A stretch of 64,000 nt of DNA from UBA9926 sp038131595 (GCA_038131595.1 JAYPPR010000008.1:1736001-1800000); one strand, 5' to 3'; shown: positions 16,778 to 25,826, counted from the first letter of the stretch. The notes: generated from the letters alone by a model not told the origin. Program-made: numbers and translations.

Positions 16778-18513
16778 TGAGCAGAGTCATCATCGAAGTG
16801 CCAGATATGGGCGAGGTCGATGACGTTGAAGTCGTCGAGCTGCTTGTGGCGCCGGGTGAGCACGTAGACAAAGATCAATCCCTACTAGTGCTGGAGTCAG
16901 ATAAAGCGAGTGTCGAAATTCCGTCGACAATCGCCGGCGTGGTCCATAGCGTCATCGTGTCGATGGGTGACCGAGTGGTCACTGGCGCGCCACTCATTGA
17001 GATTGAAACCCTCGAGGGAGAGGGTGTCGAACAAACGGAGTTAGCTGTCGAGGAAGATGCCGGGCTTCCCGATAGCGCGCCGGCAGAAGAACCAGGGCAG
17101 TACGATGCCACGGCCGCTGATGAGTCATCGCGCAAGCAATCAGCCGCCGACACGGAATCGAGCCAGACCGACCTAGTAACAGTCCGTGTCCCGGATCTTG
17201 GAGATATCGAGGGTGCAGAAGTCACGGAGTGTCTCTGCGCCGTTGGCGATCAGGTGCTAGCCGACCAGGCTATTTTGGTTTTGGAGTCGGAGAAAGCGAG
17301 TCTAGAGATCACGCCCGAAATGGATGGTGAGATTACTGCCATTTTGGTCAAGGTCGGGGCTGAAGTTGCCTCAGGTGATGCCCTGATTGAGCTAAAAACA
17401 GTTGTGCAGCGCTCAGCTAGCGAACCTGCTGTTGATCGCGATAGTTCTGAAGCGCCGGTGCTAGTGGAGGCAGAGAAAACAGCGCCAACCATCGATGACG
17501 CTGAGCCCGGTAGAACTACGAAATCAGAGATGGAGAGTGTAAGCACTGATGGTCAAGGTGAGCAGGACCCTGCTCGCCGAGTGTCCGAGCCAGAGCAGCC
17601 CAACGAGGCGTTACTCGTACATGCAGGCCCAGCGGTAAGAAAGCTTGCCAGAGAGTTTGGAATCCAACTGCACGAGGTGGAAGGATCTGGGCCTCATAAC
17701 CGAATCCTCAAAGAAGACTTACAGCGCCACGTGCGGGCACGGCTAAAGGAGCCTTCGAACCCAGAGAGTGCTGGCCAGAGCTTCCCACTTGCAAGGCCAC
17801 TCCCTGATTTCTCTCGGTACGGTGCGACCACGTCTGTACCTATGTCGAAGATCAGACAGCTGAGTGCAAGGAACTTGCATGAGAGCTGGGTCACTATCCC
17901 GCATGTCACCCATTTCGATGAGGCAGATATCACTGACCTTGAGGATTTTCGCAAAACGCTGAATCAACGAAGAGACCATGAAACGAAGGTGACGCCGCTC
18001 GCGTTCTTCGTTAAGGCAGTGACACTGAGCCTGAAAGCTTTTCCTCAGTTCAATGCCTCCTTGAGCCCAGATTTTACAGAGTGGGTATTCAAAGACTTCA
18101 TTAATATCGGCATCGCTGTTGAGACAGAAGGTGGGCTGGTTGTGCCCAACATCAAAAATGCTGATCAGCTAGGGCTTACGGCGATCGCCAAGCAGGCGGC
18201 CGAGTTGGCCGAGCAGGCGCGATCAAAAAAACTCATGCCGCAATCGCTACAGGGCGCGACCTTTACCATCTCCAGTTTGGGTGGCATCGGTGGAACGGGG
18301 TTCACGCCTATCATCAACCCCCCGGAGGTGGCCATACTTGGCGTTGCTCGGGCTAAGTGGCAGCCTCGTTATGTGAATGATGAGTTAAAGAAACGCCTCA
18401 TCGTACCGTTGGCGCTCAGCTATGATCACAGAGCCATCGATGGAGCAGAGGCCGCTCGGTTCCTAGCCGGACTGGCTGAGCAACTAGAAGATGTTCGGTA
18501 TCTCGCCCTGTAA
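16777..18513 (+). CDS. aceF: Pyruvate dehydrogenase E2, dihydrolipoamide acetyltransferase
   Basis: E2 forms the core of the complex and transfers acetyl from lipoamide to CoA. The 578 residues contain two lipoyl domains, each with its target lysine (ESDKASVE near residue 42 and ESEKASLE near residue 173). An acidic linker follows, then the peripheral-subunit-binding domain (AGPAVRKLAREFGIQL near 283) and the catalytic domain ending with SYDHRAIDGAEAARFL, which holds the HxxxDG signature. E. coli AceF has three lipoyl domains; two is common elsewhere. The gene for E3 is not in the window. Confidence 0.97.
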   Translation: MSRVIIEVPDMGEVDDVEVVELLVAPGEHVDKDQSLLVLESDKASVEIPSTIAGVVHSVIVSMGDRVVTGAPLIEIETLEGEGVEQTELAVEEDAGLPDSAPAEEPGQYDATAADESSRKQSAADTESSQTDLVTVRVPDLGDIEGAEVTECLCAVGDQVLADQAILVLESEKASLEITPEMDGEITAILVKVGAEVASGDALIELKTVVQRSASEPAVDRDSSEAPVLVEAEKTAPTIDDAEPGRTTKSEMESVSTDGQGEQDPARRVSEPEQPNEALLVHAGPAVRKLAREFGIQLHEVEGSGPHNRILKEDLQRHVRARLKEPSNPESAGQSFPLARPLPDFSRYGATTSVPMSKIRQLSARNLHESWVTIPHVTHFDEADITDLEDFRKTLNQRRDHETKVTPLAFFVKAVTLSLKAFPQFNASLSPDFTEWVFKDFINIGIAVETEGGLVVPNIKNADQLGLTAIAKQAAELAEQARSKKLMPQSLQGATFTISSLGGIGGTGFTPIINPPEVAILGVARAKWQPRYVNDELKKRLIVPLALSYDHRAIDGAEAARFLAGLAEQLEDVRYLAL

Positions 18514-18698
18514 TACCCTGACCTTACAAAAGTGGGTTAGACAAGCTTTTGTGCTGTTGATGAGCGGCTGTTAGTGAGCGGCAGTGATCGATAGTGTGGT
18601 TCGAGTGACCCACTCGGCCCGCTCAATACACAATGATCCAATCGGAGTAGCTAGTCTAAATAGGTGAGGAGCGTTTCGCACTGATGCCGCGCTGTTGC

Positions 18699-19277
18699 CT
18701 AACCTGCTGATGGCTCATCGTCTTTTTGCCATAAATGCTCAGGTTGCTCTGTTTTCAGTGCGCAGTACCTTGCGAGAACGAACAAAAAGTCAGACAAGCG
18801 GTTGAGAAATCGGAGCCCAGGTGGGTTCACAGTGTCTGTCTCTCCCAACTCGATCAAGCTTCTCTCCGCTCTTCGGCAAACACTCCTGGCCACATGGCAC
18901 TGCGCAATCAGCACAGATCCACCGGGGATAATGAAGTTCTCGAGTGGCGCCAATTCACTATTCATTTGATCGAGTTCGGTCTCGATCCGGTCAACGTGAT
19001 AATCATGGATGAGTTGGAATCCAGGGATTGATACCTCTCCGCCCAAGTCGAAGATTCTATGTTGCAAACGATCAAGGAAAGGGGCCAAGTGGGTGAGCGC
19101 TTCTACCGCGGTGCTCTTGAGATGCTCACTGACAAGTCCGAGGTGCGCGTTCAATTCGTCGATATCGCCCATCGCGCCGACGCGGGCATGTGTTTTGGGG
19201 ACTCGCGACCCGTCTCCTAGGCCCGTCTCACCGCCATCTCCGGTCCTGGTGTATATCTTCGTTAGTCGCTTGCCCAT
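18699..19277 (-). CDS. Cob(I)alamin adenosyltransferase, PduO type
   Basis: This enzyme transfers the adenosyl group of ATP to cob(I)alamin to make coenzyme B12. The PduO-type ATP-binding N-terminus is clear: KIYTRTGDGGETGLGDGSRV at residues 5-24. It is followed by GDIDELNAHLG and the C-terminal RFLNRLSDFLFVLARY helix, where the conserved Arg, Asp and Asn residues contact ATP and corrinoid. The ATG at 19277 is preferred. A longer GTG start at 19301 is possible. Together with a BtuF-like protein it implies B12 salvage and use. Confidence 0.95.
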   Translation of the reverse strand: MGKRLTKIYTRTGDGGETGLGDGSRVPKTHARVGAMGDIDELNAHLGLVSEHLKSTAVEALTHLAPFLDRLQHRIFDLGGEVSIPGFQLIHDYHVDRIETELDQMNSELAPLENFIIPGGSVLIAQCHVARSVCRRAERSLIELGETDTVNPPGLRFLNRLSDFLFVLARYCALKTEQPEHLWQKDDEPSAG

Positions 19278-19442
19278 GAGTCGCTCGAATTTGAAAACCA
19301 CGAAAGTGTACGTGATTTACCGCACGAAAGCTTAGTGGCAATCCGCGCAAATCGATGTTTTTGCCAACGCTGGGCTTACTGGATGACAACGGCGGATGCA
19401 TGAATCTCACGGCTCAAGAACTAACCATGGTTTAATTCGACC

Positions 19443-20816
19443 ATGAGCATCGCGACCAACAAATCGCCCGGGACCTGGCGAGAGGGATTCACAGTCTACG
19501 TTCGCCCCACAACGCTGGCGCTAGCGTTTTTAGGGTTCTCGTCGGGCTTGCCTTATCTGTTGGTCTTCTCGACATTAACAGCATGGCTTCGAGACACGTC
19601 GGTGGATCTCACGACGATAGGATTCTTTGCCTGGGTAGGGCTGTTTTACTCCCTTAAATTCGTTTGGGCTCCTTGGGTTGACCGCACCAGCATCCCATTG
19701 CTGACAGGATGGCTCGGTCATCGGCGAGCTTGGATGGCGATTTCTCAGGTTGCAGTCGCGGCTAGTTTGATTTTGTTGTCTCAAGTTAGCGCTCACCAAA
19801 CTGGCTGGATTGCAGTGCTTGCCTGCGCGACTGCATTCTCATCGGCGACCCAAGACATTGTGGTGGATGCGTATCGAATTGAAGCGGCTGACAACGAAAA
19901 TCAAGCCGCAATGTCGGCGATGTACATCTTGGGGTATCGAGTTGCTTTATTGACCTCGGGGGCCGGTGCACTGCTGATTGCGGACTTTGGCTCGTGGTCG
20001 CTGGCTTATCTGAGTTGCGGCGTGATGATGGGAATTGGGCTTATAACGACCCTATTGGTGTCAGAGCCCACATCGCGTGAGCAGAAGGAATGGGTCAATA
20101 CAACGCTCGCAGCGACGATCGCCTCGTCCGAGAGCGATTGGCGAGTAAAGGTTGTTGCCTACTTCAAACAACTGTTTGTTGCACCGATCACCTCTTTTTT
20201 TGCGGCTTACGGTGCTGCAGCTTGGGCCATTCTTGCATTGGTCTCCCTGTATCGGTTGAGCGATATTGTGATGGGGGTGATGGCTAACCCTTTCTATCTT
20301 GATCAAGGGTATTCGAAGGCCGAAATCGCAAGCATCGCTAAAGGACTGGGGTTTGGGATGTCTATTTTCGGCGCTTTCCTAGGTGGGCTCCTGGTCGTTC
20401 GCTTTGGTGTGTTGAAAACGATGCTGGGAGGGGCGTTCTTGGTCGCGGTAACCAACCTCATGTTCGCATTTTTAGCCGAGCAGCAGGCGGATCTCCGTTT
20501 GTTGGCGATTGTTATTAGCCTCGATAATCTAAGTGGCGGTGTATCAGCTACGAGTTTTGTTGCCTACCTCTCAGGATTGACGCAGCGAGAATTCACGGCA
20601 ACGCAATACGCGTTGTTTAGTTCATTAATGACGTTGCCAGGGAAATTGATGAGCGGTTTTTCCGGCATAGCAGTGGATACCTTGGGCTATTATGGTTTTT
20701 TCGTGGGATCGGCGATCCTCGGTCTGCCAGCGATTGCGCTCACGATTTGGGCGATTCGTCGAAAACCTCCTCAGGGTTCCAGCGAAATCTCGGTAGAGAC
20801 ACGCGATCTCCGTTGA
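19443..20816 (+). CDS. AmpG-like muropeptide permease (MFS)
   Basis: A 457-residue MFS protein with about 12 hydrophobic segments. Features typical of AmpG are FLGFSSGLPYLLVFSTLTAWL at the first helix, KFVWAPWVDR after helix two, GHRRAWM in the 2-3 loop, and SATQDIVVDAYRIE in the following cytoplasmic segment. AmpG imports GlcNAc-anhydroMurNAc peptides that AmpD then processes, so it matches the ampDE genes 7 kb upstream in function. Its last 77 bases overlap the convergent alkyltransferase-like gene. Confidence 0.9.
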   Translation: MSIATNKSPGTWREGFTVYVRPTTLALAFLGFSSGLPYLLVFSTLTAWLRDTSVDLTTIGFFAWVGLFYSLKFVWAPWVDRTSIPLLTGWLGHRRAWMAISQVAVAASLILLSQVSAHQTGWIAVLACATAFSSATQDIVVDAYRIEAADNENQAAMSAMYILGYRVALLTSGAGALLIADFGSWSLAYLSCGVMMGIGLITTLLVSEPTSREQKEWVNTTLAATIASSESDWRVKVVAYFKQLFVAPITSFFAAYGAAAWAILALVSLYRLSDIVMGVMANPFYLDQGYSKAEIASIAKGLGFGMSIFGAFLGGLLVVRFGVLKTMLGGAFLVAVTNLMFAFLAEQQADLRLLAIVISLDNLSGGVSATSFVAYLSGLTQREFTATQYALFSSLMTLPGKLMSGFSGIAVDTLGYYGFFVGSAILGLPAIALTIWAIRRKPPQGSSEISVETRDLR

Positions 20817-21072
20817 CGTGAATGCCCTCCGCGATCAGGCGCTTAATTTGTTCTTCACGATTGGGATTGGTAATTCTGCCAGCACTGTTAATCACGCGGT
20901 GCCATGGTAAAGACGTGCCCGCTGGAAGTTGACTAAGGACTCTGCCCACCCATCTTGAGAGTCCTTTTAGCTGGGCTGCCTCAGCGACTTGGCCATAGGT
21001 AGCAACCTTTCCAATAGGAATCAGCGCGATCACTTGAATGACGCGCTCAATTCTCTGATTTTTCAGTGACAT
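20740..21072 (-). CDS. Alkyltransferase-like DNA repair protein (ATL)
   Basis: A roughly 110-residue protein of the MGMT C-terminal domain family. The helix-turn-helix recognition part is GKVATYGQVAEAAQL and LSRWVGRVLSQLP. The active-site position reads PWHRV, where a true O6-alkylguanine transferase has PCHRV, so the acceptor cysteine is replaced by tryptophan. That is the hallmark of ATL proteins, which bind O6-alkylguanine without removing it and direct the lesion to nucleotide excision repair. The start at 21072 (MSLKNQR) is favoured, and an ATG ten codons upstream is possible. It overlaps the ampG-like gene tail to tail. Confidence 0.88.
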   Translation of the reverse strand: MSLKNQRIERVIQVIALIPIGKVATYGQVAEAAQLKGLSRWVGRVLSQLPAGTSLPWHRVINSAGRITNPNREEQIKRLIAEGIHVNGDRVSLPRFRWNPEEVFDESPKS

Positions 21073-21146
21073 AGCGTTAGATTCGGCTTGGTTAGAGGCC
21101 ATGTTATTGACTTCTCTGCACTCGGATTTTTTTTAGCAGTCCGCCC

Positions 21147-21174
21147 TTGACTCTGCTAAAAGTGACCCTATTAT
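21147..21174 (+). promoter_or_regulatory. Housekeeping promoter of groESL
   Basis: TTGACT at 21147-21152 and TATTAT at 21169-21174 are separated by 16 bases, a good sigma70-type match. The CIRCE operator begins on the last base of the -10 box, so repressor binding would cover the transcription start. Confidence 0.75.
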
Positions 21175-21200
21175 TAGCACTCCTTTAGGGAGAGTGCCAA
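21174..21200. promoter_or_regulatory. CIRCE operator (HrcA site) upstream of groES
   Basis: TTAGCACTC, nine bases, GAGTGCCAA: this matches the CIRCE consensus TTAGCACTC-N9-GAGTGCTAA at all but one position. It implies HrcA repression of groESL, relieved when GroEL is titrated by unfolded proteins. The hrcA gene is not in the window. The distance to the groES ATG is 85 bases. Confidence 0.93.
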
Positions 21201-21285
21201 GCTAAAAGCGCCCAAAAACGAGGGTCTAGCTTGGATAGAGAAAATACCGGCTACGCGTCGGGGAAGTCTTAATCGGGAGATAAGA

Positions 21286-21573
21286 ATGAATATTCGTCCT
21301 TTACACGATCGGGTCGTAGTACGTCGTCTCGAAGAGGAAACTAAGTCAGCTGGAGGCATCGTTCTTCCTGGTTCCGCAGCAGAAAAACCCTCTCAGGGCG
21401 AAGTACTAGCGGTCGGACCTGGAAAGAAACTGGACAATGGCACAGTGCAAACTGTTGATCTGAAAGCCGGTGATAAAGTGCTGTTCGGTCAATACGCAGG
21501 TAGCACAGTGAAAATTGACGGTGAAGAACTGCTGGTCATGAGCGAGAGCGAGGTGTTCGGCGTTATTGAATAA
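21286..21573 (+). CDS. groES: Co-chaperonin GroES
   Basis: A 95-residue heptameric lid of the GroEL chamber. MNIRPLHDRVVVRRLEEE at the start, the mobile loop ETKSAGGIVLPGSAAEKPSQ, and the C-terminal dome and beta segment ending ESEVFGVIE are all canonical. A GGGAGA ribosome site precedes the ATG. It is the first gene of groESL, 61 bases before groEL. Confidence 0.99.
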   Translation: MNIRPLHDRVVVRRLEEETKSAGGIVLPGSAAEKPSQGEVLAVGPGKKLDNGTVQTVDLKAGDKVLFGQYAGSTVKIDGEELLVMSESEVFGVIE

Positions 21574-21634
21574 GCGCCACACGTTTATCGAACTTGCGTG
21601 AAGATCAAAACAAGGAATTAAGGATTAAAGAGTT

Positions 21635-23278
21635 ATGACAGCTAAAGATGTGAAATTTGGAGATTCAGCCAGGCAGCGAATGCTAAATGGTGTGAATACA
21701 CTCGCAGACGCCGTTAAAGTCACGCTGGGCCCCAAAGGTCGTAATGTTGTTTTAGACAAGTCATTCGGCGCGCCAACAGTGACTAAAGATGGTGTCTCGG
21801 TAGCGAAGGAAATCGAACTCAAAGATAAGTTCGAAAACATGGGTGCCCAGATGGTCAAGGAAGTCGCCTCGCAGACATCAGACGTCGCGGGTGATGGTAC
21901 GACCACGGCAACGGTATTGGCCCAAGCGATCTTGAATGAAGGGTTGAAAGCCGTCGCTGCGGGTATGAATCCTATGGATTTGAAGCGGGGCATCGACAAA
22001 GCCGTTGCCGAGGCTGTAGAGGCCGTGAAAGCCCTGGCAGTACCTTGCTCTGATTCGAAAGCGATTGCTCAAGTGGGCAGCGTCAGTGCAAACAGTGACA
22101 CTCAAATCGGCGATATTTTGGCCGAAGCGATGGAAAAAGTGGGCAAGGAAGGTGTCATCACCGTCGAAGAAGGTTCAGGCCTAGAGAATGAACTTGACGT
22201 GGTTGAAGGTATGCAGTTTGACCGAGGCTATCTGTCTCCTTACTTCATCAACAACCAGGACAACATGAGCGCCGAGCTTGATGATCCCTATATCTTGTTG
22301 TTTGACAAGAAAATCTCAAACATCCGTGACATGCTGCCGATCCTGGAAGCCGTCGCGAAGTCGAGCCGGCCGCTGATGATCATCGCGGAAGACGTGGAAG
22401 GCGAAGCGCTCGCGACGCTTGTTGTGAATAACATGCGCGGGATTGTCAAAGTAGCATCGGCCAAAGCACCAGGCTTTGGCGATCGTCGTAAAGAGATGCT
22501 TCAGGATATCGCCATTCTGACGGGCGGCACGGTGATCTCCGAAGAAGTGGGCTTGTCCCTCGAAGGAGCAACGCTCGAGGATCTCGGGCAGGCGAAGAGA
22601 ATCTCGGTAACCAAAGAGAACACGACGATCGTCGATGGTGCTGGCAACTCTGATGACATCGAGGCTCGCGTGAAGCAGATTCGTACTCAGATCGAAGAAA
22701 CCTCTTCAGATTACGATCGAGAGAAACTGCAAGAGCGTGTGGCTAAGCTTGCTGGCGGCGTTGCCGTGATTAAGGTTGGCGCTGGTTCTGAAGTCGAAAT
22801 GAAAGAAAAGAAAGCTCGCGTTGAAGATGCGCTTCACTCAACCCGCGCTGCGGTGGAAGAGGGAATTGTCGCGGGCGGTGGCGTTGCGCTGATTCGTGCA
22901 TTGACCTCCATTGATGGATTAGAAGGGGACAATGAGGATCAGAATGTTGGTATCAACATCTGTCGGCGTGCCATGGAGGCGCCTATTCGTCAGATCGCTG
23001 AGAACGCTGGTGCCGAGGGCTCTGTTGTAGTCGACAAGGTCAAGCAGCTGAGCGGTAACGAAGGGTTCAACGCAGCGTCTGGCGAGTACGGTAACATGAT
23101 CGACTTCGGGATCCCCGATCCCGCTAAAGTCACGCGAACCGCACTGCAAGCAGCAGCGTCAGTGGCAGGATTGATGATCACCACCGAGTGTATGGTGACG
23201 GAAATCGTAGAGGATAAGCCAGCTGCACCCGCAATGCCCGATATGGGCGGCATGGGCGGCATGGGCGGCATGATGTAA
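21635..23278 (+). CDS. groEL: Chaperonin GroEL
   Basis: The 547-residue chaperonin subunit, the usual length. Landmarks are KDVKFGDSARQRML at the start, the ATP-binding GDGTTTATVLAQAI, apical-domain residues around GYLSPYFINN, the TCP-1 type signature AAVEEGIVAGGGVALIRA, and a GGM-repeat tail. It is a single copy in this window and intact. Transcribed with groES from the CIRCE-controlled promoter and closed by a strong terminator 19 bases after the stop. Confidence 0.99.
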   Translation: MTAKDVKFGDSARQRMLNGVNTLADAVKVTLGPKGRNVVLDKSFGAPTVTKDGVSVAKEIELKDKFENMGAQMVKEVASQTSDVAGDGTTTATVLAQAILNEGLKAVAAGMNPMDLKRGIDKAVAEAVEAVKALAVPCSDSKAIAQVGSVSANSDTQIGDILAEAMEKVGKEGVITVEEGSGLENELDVVEGMQFDRGYLSPYFINNQDNMSAELDDPYILLFDKKISNIRDMLPILEAVAKSSRPLMIIAEDVEGEALATLVVNNMRGIVKVASAKAPGFGDRRKEMLQDIAILTGGTVISEEVGLSLEGATLEDLGQAKRISVTKENTTIVDGAGNSDDIEARVKQIRTQIEETSSDYDREKLQERVAKLAGGVAVIKVGAGSEVEMKEKKARVEDALHSTRAAVEEGIVAGGGVALIRALTSIDGLEGDNEDQNVGINICRRAMEAPIRQIAENAGAEGSVVVDKVKQLSGNEGFNAASGEYGNMIDFGIPDPAKVTRTALQAAASVAGLMITTECMVTEIVEDKPAAPAMPDMGGMGGMGGMM

Positions 23279-23296
23279 GTCGACTGCCCTTTAGGC

Positions 23297-23327
23297 AAAA
23301 AACCCCGCTTCTGCGGGGTTTTTTTTG
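23297..23327 (+). terminator. Rho-independent terminator of groESL
   Basis: CCCCGC, four-base loop, GCGGGG, followed by eight T and preceded by six A, so it could also act on the opposite strand. Confidence 0.95.
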
Positions 23328-23468
23328 CCTGCTGAAGCTCTGTAGCGTGGTGTATCCACTGTCGCGCTCTCTTTTCATCGTGACTCGATGGGCTCTAACA
23401 AAAAACGCGGGAGTGACTTGCGAGGCGGTCGCTTCATCGATAAGGATGACTCCGGTTAAGATTGACGG

Positions 23469-23687
23469 ATGATCGAGCAGTTCTCCCTTTCCATCTCGCC
23501 TGAGGAAATGCAACGCTACTACCGAGGTGAAGCGAGTAGTGTGATTGTTCTCTCGGACAAAGGTCTGCGCTTGCAGTTCCCGGCACGACTGCTCCGGTCA
23601 TTTGTGGGCCCCTCAGGTGTAGCTGGTCGTTTTGAGATTGAGTATGACGACCAAGGGAAGCTTCTTAATTTGCGACAGATTGCCTGA
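23469..23687 (+). CDS. DUF2835 family protein
   Basis: A 72-residue protein of a small gammaproteobacterial family without known function. The recognisable core is FPARLLRSFVGPSGVAGRFE followed by IEYDDQGKLLNLRQI. It has no TM segment and no metal-binding motif. It is preceded by the groESL terminator and followed by a PuuD-like gene 116 bases on, so it is probably its own transcription unit. Confidence 0.8.
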   Translation: MIEQFSLSISPEEMQRYYRGEASSVIVLSDKGLRLQFPARLLRSFVGPSGVAGRFEIEYDDQGKLLNLRQIA

Positions 23688-23803
23688 AGGCGCCCGCTAT
23701 CTCTGTATTCACCGGAATGATTGAGATACCATGTGACGGGGGTCGGGGAGAGCTTGACCAGAGAATAAGTACGCTGTGTATCCGTTTAAAGAGAGGATGA
23801 CGA

Positions 23804-24454
23804 ATGGAACAATTGGATTATTTGTGGCGGTGGGGACACTTTCTGTTCGGGATTGTGTGGATCGGGTTGTTGTATTATTTCAACTTTGTTCAGACTGAAT
23901 ATTTCAAAGAGGCAGAGGCCGATCACCGTGCCGGTGCCATTCAAAAACTTGTTCCTCGAGCCCTTTGGTATTTCAGGTGGGGAGCCGCGTTTACGTTCTT
24001 GACCGGTTTGGTGCTGCTGCATCAAATCAGCGCCGCATTGAGCTATGACATTGTAGTGGGCGCTACCCTTGGAACGCTGATGGCATTCAATGTCTGGTTT
24101 GTAATTTGGCCTAACCAGAAAATAGTGATTGCTTCGGCCCAGCAGGTTGCTGAGGGCGGTGAAGCATTGGCGGAGGCCGCTGCCGCTGCGCCCAAGGCTG
24201 CGTTAGCCTCTCGAACCAACACGTTATTTTCGATTCCGATGCTGTTCTTTATGGGCTCATCGGCCCACGCGCGTACGGTTCCGCTGCTTGATGGCGCAAC
24301 CACTGTCAGTCTGATTGCGGTATTCGCCATCATTTTACTGCTAGAGATCAATGCGTTGCGTGGAGCGCAAGGACCCATGACGTCGGTCAAGGGAGTTATC
24401 CATTGTGGTTTGGGCTTAACGTTGGTGCTTTGGGGTCTAATGAAGTTCCTATAA
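23804..24454 (+). CDS. PuuD/urate-oxidase N-terminal-like membrane protein
   Basis: A 216-residue integral membrane protein with the start LDYLWRWGHFLFGIVWIGLLYYFNFVQ, seen at the N-terminus of PuuD-type urate hydroxylases. Several more hydrophobic segments follow (ALWYFRWGAAFTFLTGLVLL, GATLGTLMAFNVWFVIWPNQ, a C-terminal VIHCGLGLTLVLWGLMKF). Histidines in the helices could bind heme. The C-terminal cytochrome c domain of full-length PuuD is missing, and no purine-degradation genes are nearby, so urate as substrate is uncertain. A GGC-rich hairpin terminator follows. Confidence 0.75.
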   Translation: MEQLDYLWRWGHFLFGIVWIGLLYYFNFVQTEYFKEAEADHRAGAIQKLVPRALWYFRWGAAFTFLTGLVLLHQISAALSYDIVVGATLGTLMAFNVWFVIWPNQKIVIASAQQVAEGGEALAEAAAAAPKAALASRTNTLFSIPMLFFMGSSAHARTVPLLDGATTVSLIAVFAIILLLEINALRGAQGPMTSVKGVIHCGLGLTLVLWGLMKFL

Positions 24455-24550
24455 CCTCAAGATCGTCGTCTGGTTGGACTAGCGAATTCGAGCACTCACG
24501 TGCTCAGCAATGGCTGACTTCCCGGCGACGTGCTTTTGAAAAAGCGTTAC

Positions 24551-24585
24551 AATTTGGGGCCGAAAGTGGCCCCAAATTTTTGGCC
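24551..24585 (+). terminator. Rho-independent terminator after the PuuD-like gene
   Basis: AATTTGGGGCC pairs with GGCCCCAAATT across a short GAAAGT loop, followed by further T. It lies just upstream of the next gene's start at 24619, so that gene must have its own promoter or depend on read-through. Confidence 0.8.
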
Positions 24586-24618
24586 TATTGAAACCTAACC
24601 AGTAAAGCAGAGACTGTC

Positions 24619-25434
24619 ATGAGTGATGATCCCCGCGAAGACCAACCAGTAGAGCAAGCAGGAGAAGACGTCGACGTTGATGGCGTAGAGGAGGGCTCGC
24701 GGCTTGATGAGCTTCCCTCGATACGAACAGACAGTGACGATCGCTCCACCTACAGGCGAAGTGGTCGAGCGGAGACACCCAAGCAAAGCAATTTCAATGG
24801 CATTTTGGTGTTTATCATCTTTTTGATGCTGGTTTTCATGGGTATTGGTGGTTACATCTTGTACCAGGTTCAAATGAAACTGGACGAGGCCAATGTCCTG
24901 CTCGATAAAAGTCAGCAGAGTATCCAGGCGCTTGAAGATCGCCTCTCGGCGACCGGCACTGACGTGTCACTCACGCTTCAATCTATGCAGGAGCAGCTTG
25001 GCACTAATGTGACTGAGATTGATAAGCTTTGGGCAGTGGCTTACCGGCAAAACCGCCCCAAAATTGAGGCGCTTGAAAAGAGCATCGACACCACCATTAC
25101 GGAGTTAAACGCTCAACTCGATCCCATTGCCAACACGGTGGGAGGATTAGGCGATCGCTTTGAGGCGCTCAACAAGGAAATGATCGAACTACAGAAAACC
25201 TTGGCCATCGAGAACGATGATCAGGCAACGCAAATCGCACTGCTTCGCCAACAATTGCAAGATCAAGTGGATGCGTTTGAAAAGAGTCGTAGAAAACTTG
25301 ATCTCGTGTCTCAGCAGCTCGGTGATGCCCGTGAGGACATTAGATCGAACCTTGAATATCGCGCGCGGAACAATACTGAAATGCTTGAGATGAAGCGGCA
25401 AATTCAGTCGTTAAGCACGATTCCGGTTCAGTAG
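24619..25434 (+). CDS. Single-span membrane protein with a long coiled coil, unknown function
   Basis: I do not recognise a named family. The 271 residues divide into an acidic, disordered cytoplasmic N-terminus (about 60 residues), one strongly hydrophobic span (GILVFIIFLMLVFMGIGGYIL near residues 62-82), and a long alpha-helical periplasmic part with heptad patterns (MKLDEANVLLDKSQQSIQAL; LRQQLQDQVDAFEKSRRKLD). A conserved-looking element LWAVAYRQNRPKIEALEKSI interrupts the coils. Such a layout suits a structural or envelope-tethering role. Nothing in the neighbourhood defines it. Confidence 0.7.
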   Translation: MSDDPREDQPVEQAGEDVDVDGVEEGSRLDELPSIRTDSDDRSTYRRSGRAETPKQSNFNGILVFIIFLMLVFMGIGGYILYQVQMKLDEANVLLDKSQQSIQALEDRLSATGTDVSLTLQSMQEQLGTNVTEIDKLWAVAYRQNRPKIEALEKSIDTTITELNAQLDPIANTVGGLGDRFEALNKEMIELQKTLAIENDDQATQIALLRQQLQDQVDAFEKSRRKLDLVSQQLGDAREDIRSNLEYRARNNTEMLEMKRQIQSLSTIPVQ

Positions 25435-25826
25435 GCCCGAGCGCCTATGAGGTAGGGTAGGTAGGGTTCTACCTAGATCGAAGCGCCAGTGGTGAGTTCA
25501 ATTAAGCGAAGGGATCATGAGCTGGCTTATCGCAAGCTAACGCTGTTTTCCATTTGCGTCTCCTCAAGCCTCCTCATGTGAAACATCGAGCAGCGAGTCG
25601 GTCGTCGCTGGGCATGCCAAATTCTAGCAGCGGCTTAAATCCCTGGTGAGAGAACCGGCGTTTTGATAGGCGTGAGTAGCCTGGGAAGGCGTATATCAAT
25701 CTGGAATGCTGTGCCACATTACCAATCGAACACGCTTATCTCGAGGCTTGAAGGCAGGTTGCAACGATTAATCAACGACTGAGCAAGAGAGGCGCACCGC
25801 TTAGCGGGCTTTTGAAAATAGCGGGA
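25435..25826. other. Non-coding stretch between the coiled-coil gene and gspB
   Basis: About 390 bases without a supportable gene. It holds a GGTAGGGTAGGTAGGG stretch with an ACCTA complement near 25450-25475 and a small CCGC/GCGG hairpin followed by CTTTT near 25798. Both are too weak to name. Confidence 0.55.

Noticed and set aside
21625..21999. Long frame opposite the groEL start
   Set aside because: A mirror frame caused by groEL codon use, with no independent support.
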